DNA from: Echinometra lucunter
Taxonomy: Eukaryota; Echinodermata; Echinoidea; Camarodonta; Echinometridae
Direction: 5' to 3'
Assembly: GCA_029962745.1 (NCBI GenBank)
Contig: CM057154.1
Coordinates: 33,480,424 to 33,544,423, forward strand
Length of the DNA: 64,000 nucleotides
Positions 10,704 to 21,290 of the stretch are shown in pieces (the stretch's first letter is position 1; the number at the start of each line of letters is the position of its first letter). The notes beneath the pieces were generated by a model that did not search any database, was not told where the DNA came from, and saw only the letters and a program-made list of their open reading frames with translations. Position numbers and translations under genes: made by a program.

Positions 10704-10792
10704 GTAAATCAACCATTGTTTTAGTCTTTGAGGCACCAAAAGACTTTGACTTTGTGTTTTGTTTAGCAGTGGGAATAAGATCAGGATTGGAG
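10704..10792 (+). pseudogene. Partial copy of the PISD terminal exon
   Basis: Repeats the [17 protein letters not shown] part of the last exon with few changes. It then has a short insertion (TTGTTTAG) and continues with AGTGGGAATAAGATCAGG, matching the exon. It lies 170 bp after the stop codon and lacks the Leu-Gly of LGST, the upstream half of the exon and any acceptor. It cannot encode an active alpha chain, so it is read as a local duplication inside the 3' UTR or downstream flank. Confidence 0.8.
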
Positions 10793-11315
10793 ACTACTCT
10801 TAAACGGAGAGTCCTGCAAAGTTTGAATCAGTTATTTGTATATAGGAGATGCTATTTCAAAGGTGAGGTGAATGAATGCAATTGTGATATGTTATTATTA
10901 TTATTGAGCAACCAGATCATCAATGCAAGAATGTTCTCCGTAGAGGAGATTCTGTCTATTTCTCTATTTTGTCTAGAAAATATTTTTTCAGTATTGAGAT
11001 TGGTACATTTAAGTCCTCTGGTAATTCTGTTGTATCCGTCTTCTTTTTTTTTTTTTTTTTTCACCTGGTCATATAATTTGCATTTTAGCTGGTAACCCCT
11101 GCCTACTCAGACAAGCGACACTACATTACTGCAATGATAAGCTTAGTCATGTGATTTAATTCTAGCCATGGTCTCTCAAACTTTTAAGAGCAACCTTGAA
11201 AATTTAGATTGATTTGACCATGTTGACCAGTGACCATGTCAAAGCCATTGATTATGCAACAGCAATATGCTCCTGTTTCTTGTGTGTCTGGATTTGTTTG
11301 AGTAATCATTTATCG
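10793..11315. other. PISD 3' flank
   Basis: AT-rich sequence with a T run at 11044-11061. No clear polyadenylation site close to the stop is evident; an AATAAA occurs at about 11699, beyond the MITEs. No gene recognised. Confidence 0.4.
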
Positions 11316-11316
11316 T

Positions 11317-11434
11317 CCTGAGCCCTGTTTCATATGACAATTTTTCTCTCAGCCAATCAAATACAAGGATTTCATAAGCTTATAACAGTTACTGCAACTT
11401 CTTTTTAATAAGTTTCATAAAACGCGAGCCCAGG
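11317..11434. mobile_element. Imperfect palindromic MITE-like repeat
   Basis: Begins CCTGAGCCCTGTTTCATATG and ends with the inverse of CCTGGGCTCGCGTTTTATGA. The arms are imperfect but resemble the CCTGGGC.GCGTTTCATGAAAC ends of the hairpin at 41013-41152. It directly adjoins the next MITE. Confidence 0.45.
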
Positions 11435-11435
11435 G

Positions 11436-11610
11436 CAGGGGGGTGTTTCATAAAGCTGTTCGTAAATTACAAATTACTTTACGCATGACTGGTGATACCT
11501 TCTTGTGCTACATGTAAATGAATGGGAATTTGATTAGCACCCAAGAACATGTTCCAGTCGTTCGTAAAGTTGTTCGTAACTTATGAACAGCTTTATAAAA
11601 CACCCCCCAG
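11436..11610. mobile_element. Palindromic MITE (GTTTCATAAAGCTGTTC family, 175-bp type)
   Basis: Ends GGGGGGTGTTTCATAAAGCT and the inverse AGCTTTATAAAACACCCCCC. The interior has GACTGGTGATACCTTCTTGTGCT, which is also found in the copy at 19529-19703. Non-coding. Confidence 0.85.
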
Positions 11611-12149
11611 GTGTGTGTTGTTCTGTCTTGACAGTCCTAATGTATTTAGGTCTTGGAAGTGACTTCCAAATCACAACAGTGTAATACATGTATAAGTAAT
11701 AAATCAACACTGATAATTACATGGATAGCATGTAGACCTTATAAATGAATATACAATCTTGCTGTGGAATGATATTGGCTGAAATTTCTTTCTAATGTCA
11801 CAATAGACATTTTAATTTTTGCATTTTTGCATTTTGTGTTCCGGACACCTTCTTTCGCACCACGATGCTTTCCTAAGATACCTAAAAAGTGCCTTCTAGA
11901 AGGATTCTTTACATTAATAGGGGTTTAGAACCCATGCCCTTCTAATCTTTCTCTGGATCCCAACAATGTCAACAGCCTGACGGACACAAAGATCCTTGGC
12001 AGTGCGTTCCAGACCTCTAGAGAGAAGCCAATGTCTGTTGATGGAATTCCATGAGGTGGTCCTACAAATCACACATGAATAGTCCACATGACGTTTACAG
12101 AAGTTATTTTCATCACATTTCGGGAAGGATGATGTGAAAGGAGATGGGA

Positions 12150-12183
<34 letters not shown>

Positions 12184-14483
12184 GGGGGGGGGGCGCTAGT
12201 ATTCATGTATTGACTTACTTTTGGCATCATGGATTCTTTCATGGTGGGGGGGGGGGGGGGGGAGTCTTCTTTCTTCTGCAATAAGGACTGCATATTTCTA
12301 TTCAAAGTGAAAAATATGACCTTGATAAAATGTATTCTATTCAAGTTGATTATAATCTTTCTGTAGCAAAAATATTTGGGGAATAGAAATTCTGGTAGGG
12401 CTAGTTTGTCTAAAATCAGTTGTGCTTTTTCAACTAGGATCAAGATACTAGTATTTTCTCAAACCTGTTGAGGACGATTTAATTTCAGTATAATGTGCAT
12501 TTTCCATAGACCCAGCCCAAGTTATTTTGGCCGTAGTTTTCAACGGGTTAATATCTATTTCCATCATAGTTACCTTAGAGAACAGACATGCTTCTTCTCT
12601 TATAAATTTTTCCTTTATGATCACACAGAGTAAGAATGTGAGATTATATCAATCTAAAGAATTTTGCAAAGAATGGAGATTATCATGATATTCAAATTCT
12701 ACTGTAGATATCAATTATATGTTATTGCCATGAAAATGGTGTTTATGACTTCTTATTGTTTTAATGTATTATGCTGGTATAAAACCATATATGAGGTATA
12801 AGATGGACCTAGTCATTTATCAAATGTAAGAGTTTGTGGATTAGCAAGAGAAAAGGTATATTCCATTTGCAATGCAAAGTACTAAGTGTTCATCAAAGTG
12901 TATAAAATGGTGATGGAAGCAAGCAATGGACAAAATTGTCTACAATAAGGTTATGCCATGTATAATTTAGATTTTTGTTAAGCGATCAATTTTCTTTCTG
13001 CCCTCGATGGCAAAGAAAAGGGACATCTGTCTGAATTTATGAATACAGAAAAACTCAGAATAGTGATATTTATGACATATTAAACAAGGTGTTGTGTCCC
13101 TTTTGCCATTGAAAGAAATCTTTGACTGAATGGATGAGATACTGAATAACATGTTTATTGATTGTGTTTGGATGTGGTAAGCTTGTAATAGAGAGTATGG
13201 TTAGGGAAAGGTGGGGTAGCTTTTAAACATTTAATTGTGTTGGTATTTGAAGATAGTGAAATTTTAGTCTCCCTGCATTACATCTGAAACAAAAAGCCCC
13301 TTTTTCAAGAAAATTTTCCAGTGTGCAGACGTGAATGCTTCTCTTACGTTTTGATAGCAAAATCAATGCAGATGTTTATGTGGAGTTATTTCACCAGGAT
13401 TAGACATGAAGGAAAAGGTCAACAGTCTACATGTACTAATTTCCAGTACTGATTATGTATACGTGTAGGATAATGTAGCATGATCATCGGCAGTGGTAGC
13501 CCATTAATCAATTCATATGCCCATGTAGTGCAGCGTTTCAGCGTTTTAGAATAAGAGAATGTTCCGACCGTTAAATTGACTTTTGCCTTACGAACTTCCA
13601 GGCAACTTCACTTAGTAGTAATAGTACACCCATCTCTGTCACACCATTGCTGTATGCACTCAAAAACAAGACCCTCCAGTTAGTATCTTTGTTCTTCAAA
13701 ACTTCCCTTTTTTGCATATAAAATCTTGGCTGTTTGAAGCTTCATGTGATTAATGGAATGTTTTTGATTAGACTAGACAAGCATCCTTGTTTTTTTCTGT
13801 TTTCAAAATAATGTAGACTTTTACAGAGCCCAATTCCTAATCATACTTTTCTTTTGTTTATCCATGCATCGTTGATGCATGTCACAATCTACTGAATCGA
13901 GTAAAGAGATGAAATAAATATGACGAAAAGCTAAATGCTTATCTTTTGTGTACTGTGTGTGTGTGTGTGTGTGTGGGTGTGTGTATATGGGGGACAGCCA
14001 TACTGCTGCTGCCCGGAAGTCGCTCGTATTTATTGTACACATATATGCAGCTCAGCGGTCTACATGCATACGTAATGAGCACATGGGACACGGGGTGTGC
14101 TTGAAAACACAAATATGTTTTCACCTATAAAAACTGTACCTTGTCATCATTTTGAATGAATTATATGTCTATTTGAAGAAGAATAACGACTCTGAAAATA
14201 TCAATTCAAAATAACAGTAGATATATTACCACATGAATATATTTGACGTCAGACACAAGCTTACTTTTCTTCCATTTTCATCGAGTTTATGTTGAAAATG
14301 GAGGCATAAAAAACATCTAAAATGTGTAGGAACCCCATTATTCTCTATGATTTTTGAAAATTTAGGGATTGATCTTTGTTTGGTGTGGATATCGGGTTGT
14401 TTGGTTATTCGAACGGGTCAAGTTCACGGTTTCAGAAAATAGTTTCAAATTATGAAGAAATACGTTACGAAGATTTTCAAATG
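11611..14483. other. Intergenic DNA, no recognised gene
   Basis: AT-rich. It holds T and G homopolymers (12153-12192 and 12245-12262) and a GT run (13953-13982). Near 11930-12050 a minus-strand reading EVWNALPRIFVSVRLL could be LINE debris, too short to call. No spliced gene can be supported. Confidence 0.6.
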
Positions 14484-14493
14484 GTTTCTGATC

Positions 14494-15282
14494 CCTGGCG
14501 TAGCCAGGAATTTTCAACAGAGGGCCAAGGCGAGGGTGTGGGAGGGGGCGTATTCTACTCCCACGGCAGGGAGATTTTGGAAAATTAATGCATGAAAATG
14601 ACATTTTCTGCACACTAAAATTCAGTATTAAAATTACGAGAAGCTGCATAAAGGGGGGGGGGGCAAGACAAGGGAGCGAAGCGACCAATTGGGGGGAGGG
14701 TGTGGAAGAAGGGAATCCCCCTACCACAGTAGGGAGATTTTTGAAAATTTGAGCAATTCGGGGGCTAAGGCGAGGGAGCGAAGCAACCAAGCGGGGAGAG
14801 GGTGTGGGAGGGGACATCCCCCTCTCACAGTAGGGAGATTTTTGAAAATTTGAGCATGAAAATGGCATTTTCTGCACACCAAAATTCAGGATTAAGGGGT
14901 ATCTTATAGGTCAAGTCGCATGTAGGAGGGCCAAGGAGAGGGAGCGAAACGACCGAGCCGGGGGGGGGGGGGGGGGTCGGGGGGGGGGCATCCCCCTCCC
15001 ACGGTAGGGAGATTTTTGAAAATTCATTCTTGAAAATGGCATTTTCTGCTCATTAAAATTCAGCATTAGGGGTAACTTACATGTATATGAAAAGTGGCAT
15101 ATTTACGTTTTACTTTCATTTAGCAGGGTAGGGATAGAGTAAGTTATATGATGTGGACTCGGTCAAAGTTGTTTTCTTTTTTTGTAATTATCTTTTTTTT
15201 TTTCCTTTTTTTTTTGGGGGGGGGTCGCCGACCAACAGGGGGGGGGGCATGGCCCCCTTGTGCCCCCCTTATCTACGCCAGT
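14494..15282. mobile_element. TIR element with 10-bp target duplication carrying G-rich tandem units
   Basis: Flanked by the identical 10-mer GTTTCTGATC at 14484-14493 and 15283-15292. The ends are CCTGGCGTAG and CTACGCCAGT, inverted repeats matching 9 of 10. A 9-11-bp duplication would suit a Mutator-like element (inference). Inside are three or four diverged tandem units containing GGGAGCGAAGCGACC, G runs, CCCACGGTAGGGAG and TGAAAATGGCATTTTCTGC. No transposase is present. The same unit occurs inverted at 130-350. Confidence 0.75.
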
Positions 15283-15292
15283 GTTTCTGATC

Positions 15293-16069
15293 GCCTCCCG
15301 AACGATGCTGACGTAGTGGATGACGTAGAGGTGAACGAACTTGTTGACAATTTGAGTACGAGTAATGCGACGTGAATGTGCGGTTTAGCTCGCTACTTAG
15401 AAATCCTACAACTACCTTATCTTGTCTATATACTCTGTTGGTGCTTACGTGTACGGAGTATACGAAGTATGTTTGTAAGCACAAAGGGAGTACATTGACA
15501 AGACTGACAAGGTACTGTGAGGATGAACATTCGGAGGGACCCAATATCGAGTTCCCATTTCCGGTGAAAACATTATTTTTGTGTGAATTTTTAAAGCAAA
15601 ATTCGCTATTTTCCTTTAGGAGAACCTTAATTAAGACTCTTTATTTTGTAACTTCAGACATCGCCGAGTACGAATCGACCTCATATAAATACATTTTTTC
15701 TTTGTTCGAACGGGTCAGGTTCACGGAAATCAAATTTAGTTACAAAACTAGAAACGAAAACTTTCAAAAATTTGTCTTCAATTCATTGCACTGTAAAAAC
15801 ATCAATTTTGCAAAATTGTATCAAAATTTCATATCAAATTGAAGAAAACTCTCTAGAGATTGACTTATCCAAACATGGCTTCTCAAAAACTGAGCATGAG
15901 CGAGAAAATTTGGATTGGCGTCATCCCTTGCAATATCCTCGTAACTTCTCACAACTTCTCGTTGGTGGATGTTCTTCCCTGAGCTAAAGAGGGCCGCACG
16001 ATAACACGGGCACAAAATGCTCATTAGCCAGCGTGCAGCGGGCTGACTGGGGAGGGGGATGCTCGCACG
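15293..16069. other. Intergenic, unrecognised
   Basis: The open frames here match nothing I recognise. TTCGAACGGGTCAGGTTCACGG near 15704 echoes TTCGAACGGGTCAAGTTCACGG near 14407, so part of this DNA is an old duplication that predates the element at 14494-15282. Confidence 0.5.
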
Positions 16070-16071
16070 TA

Positions 16072-17045
16072 CAGTTGGGGCCAGAAGTTTACATACACCT
16101 GGTAGAAAAACAGTTTTTCTACAATTTTAATCATCTTTTGTTGTCCAAACAGTTTCATTTCTAATTAAATAAGACAAACTGTATGTCTACCTGATGCTCA
16201 TGGTTTATATTTCATATTATGGTTCATTATTATCTGTATTTCTGGAAAATAACTGGGTCAAAAACTTTACATACACCTCCCTTTTGTAGTTGAAAAATGC
16301 TCTAAAAGGTGGTATTAACAAATTAATGATGGCTTTCAGGTGGACCTTGTTTTATTTAAAGGACTCCGGAATATGATAATGACAATATGACATTTGAATA
16401 TTGCTTCCGGAAGTCTTTGAAGCAGGACTGACATTCTCTCCTTACCAAACATAACCAGAAATTGACTCGACGAATTGACTTTTGTCTATGTGAATAGATT
16501 AAGAGTCCAAAATTTGACCAAAAGTTACTGTAGTGATCCCCAGTTGCAGTCCATACAGCTAACACCAATAAGTGTCGAACAGCATTACAATACTAGTACT
16601 ATATTGGAAAGTCTAAGGAGTACAGGGAACACCTCAGGCAGCGAGTTGTTGACAAGACGGGCTCCTCTTTAGGAGTAATATCCAAGACTCTAAGCATACC
16701 TTGGAAATCTGTATAAACCATCAGACACGAGGTTAAAATTCTTGGGACAGTACAAACTCTACCAAGATCAGGAAAAAAAGTGGAAACTCACCCAAACAGC
16801 AGGACGCTGACTTGTTCGAACAGTTCAGCTTAACCCATGGATGACAAAGAGAGACATTTGCCAGGATCCAGAGGCTTCAGGAAGCAAGGTATCAACCTTT
16901 TACATCTAGCAGATCCTCCATCATCATGGCCTGAGAGGCTGCAAGGCAAGGGAGAAGCCCCTGCTCCAAGACCGACACTGAAAAAAGGGATCTGCTTGAA
17001 GTTAGAGGGGGATACCTTGCTCCTTGAAGCTTCTGGATCCTGGCT
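16072..17045 (+). mobile_element. Tc1/mariner-like transposon, left end plus degraded transposase
   Basis: A TA at 16070 is followed by CAGTTGGGGCCAGAAGTTTA and CATACACC, a Tc1-type inverted terminal repeat. A second copy, ACTTTACATACACC, lies at about 16263-16277, giving the IR/DR arrangement known from Sleeping Beauty-like elements. Downstream fragments read LRQRVVDK, VISKTLSIPWKSV, LGTVQTLPRSGKK and KAREKPLLQDRH, which match the helix-turn-helix and following parts of Tc1 transposases, with stops and frame changes. No right terminal repeat is seen. The element is dead and 3'-truncated. Confidence 0.85.
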
Positions 17046-18669
17046 GAACATCACACATGGATATCTACCCTTGGCTAGGCAAACTAGTTGGTACCTGGCT
17101 ATTTATTTTACTGTCTATCGTGCATTTGACAATCCTCATCATGTGCAGGATTATTTTTCGTACCTCGATCTCAATTTGCATATTTTTCAGTGAATTGGAA
17201 TCTTTTCCATTTGCTGCCAATAAAAAATGAGAAAATTACCTATCATATCACCAGAAGTGACCAAAATGGTCATTTTGGGCAAAAAAAGGCACAAATGTGA
17301 GAATAATGACTATAATGATGATGATAATGATAATAATAGTAATAATAAGCAGAGGATTTTTCAAGGGATCAAAAAAACAACAACAAAAAACAAAAAGGAG
17401 ATAAAACATAAAGAAACTTGCCTATGGTCCATCTTGCCTCCCCCATCAAAATACCCTGGCGCCGCCCCTGAATACATGATGATAATCTGGATTTTTATAA
17501 CGCCTAATACATCTCTGATGTCTCTAAACGCTTTACAAAACTGTAAATGGAATCGGTGCATAACTTTACGCCACAATAGATTTTAAGGCCCCAGCTATCT
17601 CCTCTGGAATATTGCAGCATCTCGTCTTCTCGTGTTCTTCCGCTCATGATGCGAAGTCGACTTGACGAGATTCAAGATATCTTCTCTTCTTTTTTTTTTT
17701 AGTTGAAATGCCTAAAAATAATTTTAAAAAGAAAAAAACAAAAACAAAACACTGATGTTCCCTACAGCATGAAATTGGGGCACTTAAGGCTTTTTTCGTC
17801 ATAAATCAGCCAGCGTCATCATTTTCAGCATCAAATTTTACACAGGAATCCCCTGTAGTAGTAGTTGTTGTTGTTGTTGTGTTGTTGTTGTTGTTATTTT
17901 TGTTTTTGGTCTGGTTGTTCTTTTTGCCCCCTTTTTTTTTATTAAATGAACACATTTTCCCAGTTGAAGCTGCCGTCTGTGTACCCAGAGTAAATGATGG
18001 TGCAACTAAACCACCGAATGAACTCCACTCGGACTCGGAGTTCAGTTCAGTCATCACCAGTTCAGTGATTTTTTTATTGAACAAGAGGTGGTGCTAGATC
18101 AATTTAAGTCTGAATTTCATTAACTGGCCTGGTTGATGAGAACAATCTCGAGAGCAAGATGGAAATGAATATCCCCCTCACCTAAAAAATGAAGAAAAAA
18201 ACGACAACCAACCAACAAACAAACAAAAAAAAAACAGAAAGAAGGGGGGGGGGGGAGGCTCGAGCCTGGTTATGTGTTGGAATCATCAAACTTGCAACAA
18301 ATTATGATATTTGATGAAAATGAAATTCTTGTCGAAAATTAAAAAGAGTGAAGGTGATATCATAGGATGAAGATAGAGGTATTTAAACTTTGCAAATATG
18401 TATTATTCTATCACCAGTCACACGGGACTTTTAATTTGAAGAAATGTTTTTCGGATTGTACAACGATTCTTTGATGATCTTACGAAAAACGATAGAACTA
18501 CTTTATTATCATTTTTCTTTTAAGTTTGTATCAAAATTCAAGTCTCCCTTGAATACTTGCAATGAGCCTTCTGGCGGCTGAAATTACTGTGTTTCACAAT
18601 GTACTTGATAGAGAAGTTTGCATGAAGTTTGGCCACATTGGAAAATATTTCAATCTGGGTCCCTGACCC
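17046..18669. other. Intergenic, simple repeats
   Basis: Includes a GATGATAATAAT region (17306-17350), TTTTTATAACGCCTAATACA with AAACGCTTTACAAAA (17490-17540, a repeat-like block), a TTG microsatellite (17866-17894) and a G run (18246-18256). No gene recognised. Confidence 0.6.
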
Positions 18670-19186
18670 GGGGGGGGGGGGGCACTCATATATATTGGTG
18701 TACACCAAAGAAAACGCATAAAAAGGGGTCTTTTTTCATTTGAAACGCGTAACGCACGTTACGTGTTAAGGGGTCCTAAAACGCTAAATTTCAACAAAAA
18801 GGGTGCTTTTCCGGGGACTTTCATCAATGTGGTAGAACGCGTTAAGGGGTAAATTTTCTATACCGGCGACAATTATGTGAACAGAACATTTTGGGGCATT
18901 TTCAGGGATTTTCAGTTAGCAAGAGGTGAAGAATGTTTACAAAAGGTTATCCTGAATTTTAGTCTATAGAGGTTAGTTTTATCTTGTTTAGGGAGTCATA
19001 TTTTAAACAAACCTGTTTAGGGGGTAATATTTCAATCAAACCTGTTAAGGGGGTTCAGTTTCATGAGAAACCACGCAAAATCCTTGTTAAGGGGTGTTTT
19101 TTCATCAAAGTATAAAACCTGTTTAGGGGGTATTTTCAAAACCCATGGACACGCATGTGTACACCAGTATATCTGAGTGGCCCCCT
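18670..19186. mobile_element. TIR element with internal GTTTAGGGGG-type subrepeats
   Basis: The left end is GGCACTCATATATATTGGTG after a G run; the right end, inverted, reads CCACTCAGATATACTGGTG. The interior has at least seven copies of a motif close to TGTTTAGGGGGT or TGTTAAGGGGT, at 18767-19135. No coding capacity, about 517 bp. Confidence 0.7.
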
Positions 19187-19370
19187 AGGGTCCCAGGTAA
19201 CGCACAGATGATTCTTCCCCCATGCCATTGCCATGGTATCTCTGTGAATAACATGTTGCAAGTATTCTGGTTGTTGCCATGTCAGCAAGCCTTGAGTAAC
19301 CAAGGGCAACTTTTGTTCGACAAGTACTTATAAAATCTACACGTACTATAGGCTGCACCATATTTCTGTG

Positions 19371-19525
19371 CCCGTAACACAAAGATTTGCAATCAATTGC
19401 AAAGTAATTTGTAACAACCAATCAAGACCATTGTTTCATGCACATCTCGTTCAGAAAGGTGACCCTGGACCAATCAAAATGGTTGTTTTAAATTTGCGAT
19501 TAATCGCAAACTCATGTGTTACGGG
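19371..19525. mobile_element. Short MITE with CCCGTAACAC ends
   Basis: The ends CCCGTAACAC and GTGTTACGGG are inverse. Subterminal GATTTGCAATCAATTGCAAA pairs imperfectly with TTTGCGATTAATCGCAAACT. 155 bp, non-coding. It lies immediately before another MITE. Confidence 0.7.
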
Positions 19526-19528
19526 CCC

Positions 19529-19703
19529 CAGGGGGGTGTTTCATAAAGCTGTTCGTAAGTTTCGAACGACTTTACGAACGACTGGTGATACCTTCTTGGA
19601 TGCTAATCAGATTCTCATTCATTTACAGGTAGCACAAGAAGGTATCACCAGTCGTGCGTAAAGTCGTTCGTAACTTACAAACAGCTTTATGAAACACCCC
19701 CTG
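19529..19703. mobile_element. Palindromic MITE (GTTTCATAAAGCTGTTC family, 175-bp type)
   Basis: The arms run almost the full length: GGGGGGTGTTTCATAAAGCT ... and the inverse at 19680-19703, with ACGACTGGTGATACCTTCTT pairing with its inverse at 19636-19656. It can fold into one long hairpin. Second copy of the element at 11436-11610. Confidence 0.88.
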
Positions 19704-20190
19704 ATCTGTTTTTTTGTTTGTTTGTTTGTTTGTTTGTTTTTTGTTTAAAATTAGCTTGTCAGGAATGCTTTCTACACAGCAAAAAATAATGTATCACAGT
19801 TCGCATTCGGACCTTTGAAGTATAATCCATAACAATATTTTGTCACTGTTTTCTTGTGGAAGAAATCTGATTAAAATTTAGGTGGTAATTGATCTATTAT
19901 TTCTACCTTCATTCTGTAAATTCCATCGTTTTCCTTTTATTTAAGTCTACCCTCCATATTCTTTTCTTTCTCTATCTCTATATATTTCTAACAATGGCCT
20001 AGCATGGGTCTGACAGGGAGGGGGGGGGGCACTGTTTTCATAGCAAGAGGGCACTAGAAACATTAGGTGGTTAAAATGCCAGAGAACAAGTTCAGACGAG
20101 AGTATAGGAGGGGTCTTACATCATGTTCTTCCTATTTTGCCATTTCTCATTTCCCTGTCTTATCCTTTTCTGTTTTTCCTTTTCCTTCTT

Positions 20191-20377
20191 AACACGATAA
20201 AAACTACTTTCAAGAAATCAACTTAAGGCAGCTTCAGTAGACCTGTCTATCACCTTTATAAATGTGTGAACTTTACAATGGCTTATTACATAATGCGAAC
20301 TTGATTTAAAGGGCAGTACAATAGGCATTCGAAAATGCACTTGAGTTAATTTTTCGAAAGTAGTTTTTTATCGTGTT
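20191..20377. mobile_element. Short MITE with AACACGATAAAAACTACTTT ends
   Basis: The left end AACACGATAAAAACTACTTT is matched, inverted, by AACACGATAAAAAACTACTTT on the right. A possible TCTT target duplication flanks it. 187 bp, non-coding. Confidence 0.7.
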
Positions 20378-20660
20378 TCTTGTAGAATTTGAATTGGGGA
20401 GGAGGTATACTTGTGCCTGTATCTATCTCATTGATCTCTCTCTCCCTCTCTCTCCCCCTCTCTCTAACCTGATTTTTCCTCAGGCATACATGTACATTAA
20501 AAACTAATGACTCCTGGAATCGAGAAAATTAGACAACCTTTGTCCCACAAAAGAAAGAAACTTATCTTTTTATTTTTATATCCCACTTTAAATCTATGAC
20601 TATTCATGTTTGGTCTCCTTTGTCACCTTTTCTTCTTTTCTATTCCCCCTTTTTAAAAAG

Positions 20661-20993
20661 CCTGGAGGCGGGTCTTTCATAAAGCTGTTCGTAAAGTTAT
20701 ACATGACTTTACCAACGACTTGAATATGAAGTGCCAAATGGGATGCCAAATTTTTTTCCTGACGTTATAACAAAGTGTGACTGCATTTCCCATAATCTCA
20801 ATCAAAAAATGGCAAAATTTATATATGGCAATGAAAATGTTTGTAAACAATAGTTAAGTTAATCTACATCTGCGTATTTCACTTTCAGCTGATGCAATTT
20901 ATAAGGATTGAGAATCACATTTGGCTTGCCATATTCTAGTTGTTCGCAAAGTCGTTCATAACTTTATGAACAGCTTTATGAAACACCCCCAGG
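20661..20993. mobile_element. Palindromic MITE (GTTTCATAAAGCTGTTC family, 330-bp type)
   Basis: The ends GGCGGGTCTTTCATAAAGCT and AGCTTTATGAAACACCCCCA are inverse. The middle shares GCCAAATGGGAT, AACAAAGTGTGACTGCATTT and related blocks with the copy at 4716-5044, in the opposite orientation. Confidence 0.82.
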
Positions 20994-21179
20994 TATTATT
21001 CATCATTTTTGAAAATTCCATTACTTTCTGTTTGTTCCTTTTTTTTTCCTAGGCATGTTATGACCCCCCTTCTCTCTCATCATGAGTCCATCTCTCAATG
21101 TTTGTAAAAATTCATTTCATTCCTCGTATATACTATATCTCTTTTTCGATCTGTTTCCCACCCCCAACTCCATCCCCAC

Positions 21180-21290
21180 CTTGATCTTCCCTTCTCCTCC
21201 CCCTCTTTCTCCCTCCACCCCCCTCTCTCTCTCTCTCTCTCTTCTCTCTCCTCTCTCCACTCTCCCTTTCTCTCTCTGCCTCCCTCGTTC
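21180..21290. repeat. CT-rich low-complexity tract
   Basis: A run of CTCTCTCT interspersed with CCCC and TTCTCCTC. The frames on both strands here are repeat artefacts. Confidence 0.85.

Noticed and set aside
11930..12050. Minus-strand reading EVWNALPRIFVSVRLL as a LINE fragment
   Set aside because: Only one short motif resembling LINE ends; too little to call.
14362..14877. 171-codon minus-strand ORF
   Set aside because: Crosses the insertion boundary and the G-rich tandem units; it repeats the same peptide pattern and is repeat-derived.
17806..18084. Asn/Thr-rich minus-strand ORF
   Set aside because: Arises from the TTG microsatellite; no splice or homology support.
18767..19135. Interstitial telomeric sequence
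   Set aside because: Motifs are G-rich but irregularly spaced, not TTAGGG tandem repeats, and lie within a TIR element.
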